DNA of 64,000 bases. It comes from Rhodeus uyekii. Taxonomy: Eukaryota; Chordata; Actinopteri; Cypriniformes; Acheilognathidae. The notes below the pieces were generated by a model. It did no database searches and was not told the DNA's origin. It worked only from the letters and a program-made list of their open reading frames with translations. The stretch lies in assembly GCA_037043235.1 (NCBI GenBank), contig JAWRVZ010000030.1, forward strand, positions 4,808,501 through 4,872,500, read 5' to 3'. Below, piece by piece: positions 15,001 to 25,700 of the stretch. The number at the start of each line of letters is the position of its first letter. Positions within the stretch are counted from its first letter, which is position 1. A program made the translations under genes and the position numbers.

Positions 15001-16661
15001 ATCCCTAAGACTTTCAATAAATTGAAGGTCTAGAAGGTCTTAGAGCTACAAATTCATGTGTGAAACTGATTCTTCATGCTCCTCCCTACCATTCTCACAA
15101 TTTGAGCCTGATGAATCTTGACATTGTCATCCTGGAATATGGCCATGATGTTTCTTCCAACATGGTTCTTTAACAAATGAAAAACTACACACTCCATCAC
15201 TTATGCGTAGAAGAACTGTTGCCAAAAATAACATGCTAGAAACATAATATATAATCACTGCAATAATGATCCAATCATAGACTCTTAAGCATTTGCCAAT
15301 TTAGATCCAAACAGTGGCACTTTTTTATTTTGTCAGGGCAGTAAGTAATATAGTAAAGTAACACTAGTGTGCTGAACACTCACTTTTGTTACAGAAAGTG
15401 TCCACTAAATGTAAAAGAACCATTAACCACCTGAAGCTTTTCCAGTAAATAATTACAACAATGTGCTTGTAGTACTTAAATAGTATGTAATTGGTGAATA
15501 ATGTTGGACAGTTCAAGACTTGGCAAAGCTTGGCATGTAATGATACAAAAATGAGGTTACTTTTTAGCATAATCGTGCTTTCTGGTTCTGCAGGCTTCAA
15601 TAAATGTGGCAGGAGAAATGGGGGCTGCACTCACCTGTGCCTTCCTCGGCATAATGTGACGTCTTGTGCGTGTCCCACGGGTATTCTGCTGAAAAATGAT
15701 GGAAGATCATGTGACAATTTGCCTGAAACATACCTTCTGTTTTCGAATCGCATCAGTGTTCGACGAATCTCTCTAGACACTAATGACCATACAGATGTGT
15801 ACGTTCCTGTGCCCGAGTTGCATAATGTTATTTCTTTGGACTATGACAGCGTGGAGAGGAAACTGTACTATACAGATGTCTCACTGGATGTTATCAGGTA
15901 TCATTAATCTTTAAAAAAAAATTCAATGTTATCATTTGTCTGCTACTGCAAGAGTTTTCTAGAAAAGTTTTAAAAATCTCTACTCTGGCATTTACTTGTA
16001 TTTTAAATGTATTGTTTTGCTAATATTATTTACAAAATATTTCTTTGTTTTCAGGCGGGTAAATTTAGATGGCAGCGATATGGAAACTGTGATCAGTCAT
16101 GGTTTGAAGACCACCGATGGACTTGCTGTCGACTGGGTCGCCCGCAACATGTACTGGACGGACACTGGTCGTAACACCATTGAAGTGGCTCACTTAGATG
16201 GCACGTCTCGGAAAGTTCTGGTGAATAACAGTCTGGATGAACCAAGAGCCATCGCTGTGTTTCCTAGCAAAGGGTGAGAATGGCAAACATATTATTATTT
16301 ACTTGCAGTTGTGTTGATTTATGAGTTTCTTTATTTTTCCATTTAAGGTATGTTGTCAGTGAAGTTCTTGAGCAAGCTATTTTTTGACTCCAAAGATTTT
16401 TGTTCTAAATTCACACCAGTTTGACATAACTTCACACTTGAAGTACAATGGGGCCTTTATGCATTTGGCTAAAGTGACTTACATTATGTTGAAGGTATAA
16501 AATGTATCAGTTCATGCGTTCCCTGTAAATCAAACCCATGAACTTGGCGTTGCTAGCACTGTGCTCTACTGTTTGGGAAGAGAAAATGATAAATCAACAT
16601 TATTCAATCCTGAAATGTCTATAGATTTTGTTGGACTATTTTACCCAGTAATTCTAGTTTG

Positions 16662-16723
<62 letters not shown>

Positions 16724-19700
16724 ATATACATGTGTGTATATATGTGTGTGTGTATGTCTGTGTAAATCTGTAAAATCTGATTATTATAATTGGAATGTTT
16801 CTTGATTCATGTCTAAGGAAAATTGGATAGTTAATTTATCTACAGGTTGTTGAATCTAAAATTCTGGAATTAGCATAAAGTGAAGCAGTGAGATTGCATT
16901 TATTTAAATGAGAGAGGGTGAGAGAAAAGGTTACTGTAGTTTTACTAATGAATACATTTCATCATTTTATTCTTTGGCCAGGTTCTTGTTCTGGACAGAT
17001 TGGGGTCATATCGCAAAGATTGAACGAGCATACCTGGATGGCACAGACAGAAAAGTCCTCATTAACACGGATCTGGGATGGCCAAATGGCTTGACACTCG
17101 ACTATGACACTCGCAGGTAAAAGAGAAGGATTTATTAAAAAGATTAGAGTTTCAATAATTTTGTTGACCTGAAATACACAAGCCTAATACACTTTTAGGC
17201 CACATACACCAAACAATTTTCCCCATTGAGTGCATAATCCCTTTCTGTACAAACGCAGTTTGATCATTTATGGGAGTGACAACTGTATTCTATGATCAAA
17301 TTACTAGAAAAATGCAGGCGGTGAAAGCTGCATTAACATTAAATCCACATTAAAGGTTTGAGATTGACAGTTGTATGTTATAAAAGGGTGTGACACTCAA
17401 TATTCTAGTCTCTATTAAATAGCTAGGTTTCCATCCAAGGTTGTTAATTTAACTTATGCTCAAAATTGGAGTATTGCATTAAAACAGTAAAACAGTTTCC
17501 ATCTCGTTTTCAATCGAGCAAAATCGACACTTGCTGGGAAATTGGTGTAAAATATATGGAATAAATATGGAAGTTGCTGCAATCTATCAAGCCACTATGG
17601 CTCTTATCATATATCATAAATGATTTGTGCCTTAGAGAGTGCAGATGAAATGCAAAAAGGAGGCGCTGCTGTTTGGGAATGAAATTGCATGAGGCGGTTC
17701 TGGGAGGTCATTATGGCAAATCATTTTGATGACCGGCTCAGGCATTTCAGAATGACTGAACAAACATTTGAGATACTGTGTGATGCGGTTTCACCATTGG
17801 TTGTCTAGTTATCTAATCACATCCCTTTCTTTTCAAAATCAAGCAAGTTGAGGTGTTTATTCGTTAAATGTGTTTCCATCATGGTTTGTGTCAATCTTCT
17901 TATCGGATAAAAGTGATCCGCCTCAATTAAGTGGATGTAATTGTAATTAATTACCTTTTTTTTATGTGCCGCCTTAGAATTTATGCGCATTTTGGCGTTT
18001 CCGTGTAGCGTTTCACAAAATTCTAACAAAAAATAGGTGGATGGAAATGCAACTAATGACAATTATCTTTATTCTTCTCATGCTAGCCAAGAATGTCACT
18101 TGTGTAACTGTGTAGTGACCGTAACTGAAGTAATTATCATAGATGGTGAGATCCATAAAAATGTAAAGTTTGATCATAGAGCGATTAAGCTGTTTGAAAA
18201 CAACAGCTTTATCATAATCATGCTATAACATTATCAAAAACAAAACCATAAGATCATATTCAAGACAGTGTTTCTGTCCTTGGCAGTTTCCTCAAAGATA
18301 CACCTTTTTATTTACTTCTATTGCTTTTGTCAATCCAAACAGGTTGGCATTCATGCTTCTTGTTCACAGTCATGTTTATCACTGACAATCATTGCAATTT
18401 CAAGGGCGATGCACACCGAATGATTTTTGGTGATTCACTACCACATGCAGACACTCCTGTCACAAGGCTGCAGTGTGTATGTGGCCTTAGATGATACATA
18501 CACACTATTGCTGTTTTTGAAAATCATTTTCATTTCAAAGTGTTCTCTTTTCTTTCTTCAGTTTTACACCTAGCTATACTTTGTTCAGTGCCACTTTACC
18601 ACTAACAACAACTGGCTTTGATTTGTTCAGGTACTTTCCATGAATAGGGTACAGTTAGTGTCCCGTTTCTGGTTGAAATAAGGAAAAATAGCTACTGTAG
18701 CTTTTTTTAGGTAATCATTTTGCTTGTATATATACTGTATTATTCATGACAACTCAAAATAGATTAGTTATTATTATAGTTACCTCAAACTAGAATAATT
18801 TCAAAAGAATCACTTAGCATAAAATAACCCTAACCTTTTTTCCTTGCCAAGCTATGTTTCTCATTTTAATTTATCTTTATACTAAAATAACTAAAAGTAA
18901 AACTGAAATAAAGACAGAAAATATAGATATAGAAAGATACTATATAATATAATAAAATTTAGGGTTCTCTACTTGCATATATGGAAACGTACAGTCCCTG
19001 CTGGGAATACTGGAAAATAGTACATTTTTGTATTTTCCACTGGTATCTTACTGCTCCTTTAATAACACTTATAATGGTTTGTGTTGCTTAAAGATTTACT
19101 GAAAAAAAATTTTTTTGTATATTTGTTGCTTTATTGTGGATATCTGTACATTTTATTTTAGCTTTACATATTAGCTTTATTGCTACATATCTGTAGCTCC
19201 CTGCCTGTCTTCTGAACAACTGCGTTCAAAAATGTTTGAATTTTGTAAATTTTGAATGTCAGGAAACCTAACAAACATACTTCAAAATCAATATATTCAA
19301 AATAGTACTATAGTATAATCCCTCTTTTATTGCGGTTAATGTGGACCAGAACCCCCTGTGATAGGTGAAAATACGCAAAGTAGGATCAGCCAATCAGCTC
19401 ACGAGATGCATCCATTTGCGCTCTTGTGCTCTCCGCAATGTACTGAGGCCGCGAAACCGCGAAATGGCGAGGGGATTACTGTATCTCAATAAAATTGTCG
19501 ATTTATCAAAGCATTTGGATGGATAAAATGCAAGTAGGATTGCCTTATATATTTACATTTTGACAATAAGACAAACATTGTATTACAAATCAGTATTTTT
19601 AACGGTATTTAGACATGTCCCAAATGTTGATAACCGCAATTGCAACAGCTGATAAAAGTATTTATTTTGACACTTTTCACTTTCTTCGTTTGCTTAGAAA

Positions 19701-22700
19701 AATGTCTTCCACTAAGCATTTCAGACTCTATTTTGTACCATAACCATGGCAAGTACCTTCAAACATTTTGGAGAAAAAACTGAATTATCACGTGATTTCA
19801 TGTATAGGATCTTTTGGGTGGATGCACACTTGGACCGCATAGAAAGTTCTGACTTGAATGGCAAACTGCGTCAAATTCTCATCAGCCCCGTCTCACACCC
19901 GTTTGCCCTCACGCAGGTACCTTTCCATATCTGATCCTCACCCTCACTTATCAAATTAATGTCTCACACACCTGCACCTCCATCACCTCCCGCTCCACTG
20001 ACCACTCCACTCTTTCACTTATGTCTCTGCATTTATAACCTTAGCATGGTGTTCTCTTCCTCTGCATCTTTCCATTGTCTGACCCTCCTTTTCTTCCCAT
20101 CTTTCTTTCTCCCCTTGTTTTTTTTTACCCCTTTTTTTGTCTCCAGTTGAAACCGGTATACTCTCCTTTAACTCCTTTTTCCCGAATCTCACAGCAAGAC
20201 CATTGGATTTACTGGACGGACTGGCAGACCAAGTCTATTCAGCGAGTAGATAAGCATACAGGTCGTAGTAAGGAAACTGTGCTGGCTAATGTAGAGGGCC
20301 TCATGGACATCATAGTGGTGTCACCACAAAGGCAGACTGGTAAGATTGACTTGTTTGGCCTGAACTGAAGAGCACAACATGTCTACATATTTTACTTTGA
20401 AGGATTTTTGTGATATTTCTTTGTTTTTACTATTGTGCATACAATTCTTATGCATAGAACACCATATTTTGACATTTGGGAGATATCCCTCATCTTTAAA
20501 GGGATAGTTCACCCAAAAATGGACTACTCCAAGTTTTTCCAATCCTGTTGAACACAAAAGAAGATATTTTGAAGAATGTTGGTAACCAAACAGTTGACGA
20601 CACTCATTGACTTTCATAGTATTTTTTCCCAACTATGGAAATAAATGTCTAGCGTCAACTGTTTGAATACCAACATTCTTCAAAATATCTTCTTTTGTGT
20701 TCAACAAAACGTGTTATTAAAAACTATCCCTTTAAGGTGAAGTGTGTATTATGCAAGAAGCATCCTCACTTAAGTCCCTGTACAGCAGCGAGTTATGACA
20801 AAGCTGCTTGTTTTCAAGCTTATTTTATTAACTGAAAATGCATGGAAGTATTCATTTATATTAAATTATTTTTTAACTTTTTTTTAGTTTTAGATATTTT
20901 GTGTACTTTTTGTCATTTTTATTCATTTTAGTTTTTTATATATTTATTTTAGCTTTAATTGTAATATATTAGTTAGTTGCCAAGATTTTAAGTTTTTAAT
21001 ACAAGTTCTTTTAAATTCAATCAATTTGAATAAGATGGTTTACATACTCATTCAGAATATCCATTCTAATTGAATATTCATTAATTATCCACTGTTAATT
21101 TAGTCACTTTAGAAGTTTAAGGTTTGTTATTATTCTTCAATTTTATTATGATTTCTATTTTATCATTCAACATTTTTATTATATTATATAAGAAATTAAT
21201 TTTCATTTGTCATGATTTTATGGTAGAATTTTCTAAATTAAAAAATGCTAATTTAGTATTTTAATTACAATTTATTAACTAAATACTTAAGAACTGGTTA
21301 GAATATCAATATGTTTCTTGAATGCAATGCAAGTTGCTTTGGATGAAAGCGTCTGCCAAATGCATAAAGTGTAGAACAGTTGAAAAAAAGATCAATATAC
21401 AAACAAACATCATTCACACATTCAGTGATGTGGAAAAAACGCATATGACTTTAAACTTTGTTTAAATGTGAGTTGAGAAAGGTATTGTATTATGAAGATT
21501 ATTGATCGGATGGCTTATGATCATAGAGAGAAACACCTTAAACTTGTGATGATAACATCGTTCCATCTTTTCATGCAGATGACAAACAGGATGTGAGTTA
21601 CAAAAGCATGATGGGAAAAAATAAAATTTAACTAAAAACTCTCAGAAAGAATAAATCCTGCTCAAACAACAGTTAAGGCTAGAAATCACAATAAGCATTA
21701 TGAAGTGGTCAAAATGTAAAAAAAATAGACTAATCAAAATGTACTGAAATATAGAAGTACACAAGCGCCATCTAATGGAAATAAACATTACAGACACAGA
21801 AAGCTTTGTGACTGCAAGTACAGTCATTCTGAGGACGTGTGTCATTTATGTTGGTGCATGGCACCGATGTTTCTCCTTCTGATCTCCAGATCACTTTCAA
21901 ATATAACATTCTGTGTAAAACTCAACTGGGTCCAATTCTGATTTGTTTTGTGTCTGGTCTGCGCCAACTCTTACTTAAGATCCGTGTCTCTGGAGCATTT
22001 GACACTTATGTGAAACCAGACTTAATTTGCCCCAATGGAAAGCATATTTACACTGTCTGAAATGTTCTCTATCCCCTATATGGTGCTCTTTGTGCCATTC
22101 TCCATATTTAAAAATGGTAATTGTGTGAACAAATGAATGATTTCAGCCACAGCTGCAGCGTTTATTAACAGTGTAGGAGGTGGGATGCTTGAGATTATAG
22201 AGGTCGTTTGATTGGACAGGACATCTGATGAGAAGCTGAAGTTTTATCGTTTTGGACCACACTAGCTTATAGATAACTTTAAGGCTAACTTACATTTTGA
22301 TTTCATTTTGATTTAAGTGTTTTCTTTCTAATGGTTCATCTGCTTGCCTGTATAATATGCATCATCAGTAAAGTGTATACTGAATTTGGTCTTTCCCTGT
22401 CTTACTACATTAGTACTTGGCACAAACCTCGTAAAAATAACTGGCAGGCAATTGAGGAAATCCTTGTTTTGGCCTCCAGGTGGATGTTCTTACATGAATG
22501 TTATGCCATGTGTAAACTGAATTTTTCCAAGGAAATGTTATATATAAAGCTTTTGATGGTCTTTGTCATTTACATTTATGCATTTGGCAGACGCTTTTAT
22601 CCGAAGTGATTTACATTGCATTCAAGAAACCCATTGAATCAGGTCTTGCTTTCCCTGGGATCGAACCCATGACCTTGCCGTTGTAAACACCAGTGCTCTA

Positions 22701-25700
22701 CTGATTGAGCAAAAGAAAGCTTCTTTTAAGCTTCTTTTACTTGCAGTCCTAACATGACTGCACATTTTGTATATCTCCCTGTTCATGCAAATAAGATTCA
22801 ACAGTTGGAAGACCTGAAATGTCTGAGTCAGATAAGGGAGACGAGCTGGAAAACACTAGTCTAATATACAGTCTTTTGTGTGATATATATATTTTTTTTG
22901 TGTGTCTTTTTTTTTATATTTTCAAGACTTATTGATGCTTGAACGGTGAGCACATGACTTAAGAAGAAATGTCATAGTTGCCGTTGACATGAATATATTA
23001 GTAACATTTGCTATCTTGTCTTTCAAGGTACAAATTATTGCGGGGTCAATAATGGAGGCTGCACACACTTGTGTCTTGCAAAGAGCAACAGTTTTGTGTG
23101 CGCATGTCCAGATGAGCCTGACGGCAGACAGTGTTCTACAAGTGAGTTCAACATGCACAGGATTTTTTTTTCTTCTTCACGGAATGACTACTGAACACTG
23201 AGATGTTACACAAATGAATAATTATATAAATTACCATCAATGTTATTTATGTACTGTTATATAATTCATTTATATTTTGAGTTGGCTTTTATTTATATGG
23301 CTATTTTATTTTCAGTGTTCACTTCAATTTCAAGTTTAAGGTGTTGTAAGAAATGTATTTGTTTCTATTTTAGTTTATTTTTTCTATTTTTAGTAATTTA
23401 GTTCTGAATATTGTCTTATTTCAGTTAGTTTTCAATTAAGTATTTCTAATTTATATGTGTGTGTATATGTATGCATATATATATTTTTTTTTGTTTTGCC
23501 TGTGTTTTAATCAGGAGAATCTGTACTCTTTCAGAAGATGTCATAGCGCCCCCTACCACATATCAGTGAAAACATAGAAAGACAGAAATTTCAGACATTT
23601 TAATGTGTCTAAATGGTGTTTAATAACTATTATTTTAGTGTATTTTAGTACATCAAGTTTGCAGGTGAAAAGTTTTTTTTTTGTCTGTGGTTTTAGTTAA
23701 CTATAATAATCCTGATTCTGTCTCTGGACTAGTCTCTGGTTACATTCCCACGGCACCTGAGAAGGGCACCATGGGTACTCAGGCCCCTAAAAAACTCCCC
23801 ACAGAGAAACCTCACAAAGGCCTGTCAGTAGTCAAGTAAGTCAACTGCAACTATCAAAAAAAAGGTTTCCTTTGACAAATGAAGTCAAATCCAATTCCGA
23901 TTCTCCTCAGTTGTACAGATGCAACTCTCGATCCAGAGGACTGCTTTCAGAACAATGTGGTGTCTGCACCTCGTGGTAAATGGATTACAATTCTGTCGGA
24001 TAAGCATAATGAACATTGTAAAGCAAGTGTGAATTAACCATTTACATGTTTACCCATTTCTATAGATGAGAGCCCTCATATCAGCTACGTCATTGGTGGA
24101 GCTCTGTCAATTTTGGCGATCCTTATACTCATAGCTGCATTCATCATTTACAGGTAGATCTCAAAGTTTTATGCAGAACTTTATGAATTATTTTTTCTCT
24201 AATACTCATGCTAGAATTATTTGCTTTCCAGGCACAAAAAATTCAAGTTTGCAGATCCAGGAGTGAGCAACTTAACTTACAGCAACCCTTCATATAGAAC
24301 TTCAACACAGGAGGTTAAAATAGAAACTACTCAGAAACCTGCAATAAACAACCAGCTACGATATAAAAAAGAGGTATTGTTTATTGTTCTTTCCTTTTCA
24401 CTGATTGACATAATTGTTCTCATCATTTTCGTGAGCAGAACTTGGATCTCTTTACAGAATCCTCACTCATCTTTTTTCCCCCATGTTCTCCACGGCAGCT
24501 CAATCATCCTTACAACTCCCTTTCTCCTTTCATCTTTTGACATCCCCCTTTTATTTTCCTCAGAATGGCAAACAAGGTAGTTAAACAAACTGGGGAAATA
24601 TCTGTGCTTGCCTAATTTTAAATCAGCCTTGTGATTGTGACCAAAGTTATGTTCGATCTCAAATCTTTTATTTGTGCATGTAGTTTGAAAAGAATTTCTG
24701 CATGTAAGTGCAAGCAAGATAGCATTTATAGATGTTACAGTTGGTGATAAAATGCTATAAAGAAGTAATTTCTCAGCCTATACTGCTTGAGGTAGCATGA
24801 ATTATGAATCTTTTGTTTTGAAGTGCAGTGGTGTTTTTTTTTCTTCATTATTCTTAAAGTCGGCATGTAATCAAAATTGACTCTATTTACTTTGTTAGTG
24901 CACATTACTAGTCTTGTGGTGAACAATTAATCCATTATGCTATTCTTTGTAATCATTGTTCAAAATCTGAAAATGTACTTTCATGTAATGTCTGGAATGG
25001 CCTTGCTTCTCTGATGATGTCGGTTTGGTGGCTTGGTTAGAAAACTCTCCACTGTCAGTCTACTGCGAGCTTTGACAGAGAGCTGAATGGAACACCACTT
25101 TTCTAGAGCTAATCAATTCCCAGTGGGGAAAAAACAAGCCAAGCTTCTGTTTTTCTCATAAAATATCCATTTCACTCTGATATAGTACGTCACAATACTG
25201 AAGTCTGTGATTTTAATGCCATAGAAATGCTGTAAGGTTTAAAATCAACATGAAGCCCCGAACCAGAGAATGTCACATTATAGAAGTAAAATGGGTTGTA
25301 ATATACTAATAACAACATATCCTTATGAAAAAGTAGTACACTTTTATTTAGATGAATGTGCACTTCAAATCTTGTACTTCAAATCTTGTGCTTCAAAGCC
25401 TGTACACTTAATTGTATTTAAAGGAAATACACTTTCATGACTATTTTTAACACACTTAAGTACACTTTTAAAGTGGACTTCATAATAATGTCAAATTAAG
25501 TCTTACTTTAAAATACGTTTTATTAGTTACGCTTGAATAATTTTTTGTCAAGTATTAAAGTAAACGCTTATCTTGATGTGTTGACTAAAATATTTGAAAT
25601 GTAGTGTGTTATTCAGTATTACATGTACATATATTTTAAATACAGAAAGTTTCAACTTCATCATTACCGTATTTTCCCACAAATACCCTGCAGACGCAGA

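Noticed and set aside
16561..16773. Cys/Val-rich open frame
   Set aside because: It is the (TG)n tract in an lrp4 intron.
22331..22609. 92-codon open frame in an lrp4 intron
   Set aside because: It ends within SINE sequence and has no recognisable domain or splice context.
22567..22710. Possible tRNA gene on the minus strand
   Set aside because: A- and B-box-like blocks are present but no cloverleaf with an acceptor stem forms, and the same block recurs with a SINE tail; it is a retroposon.
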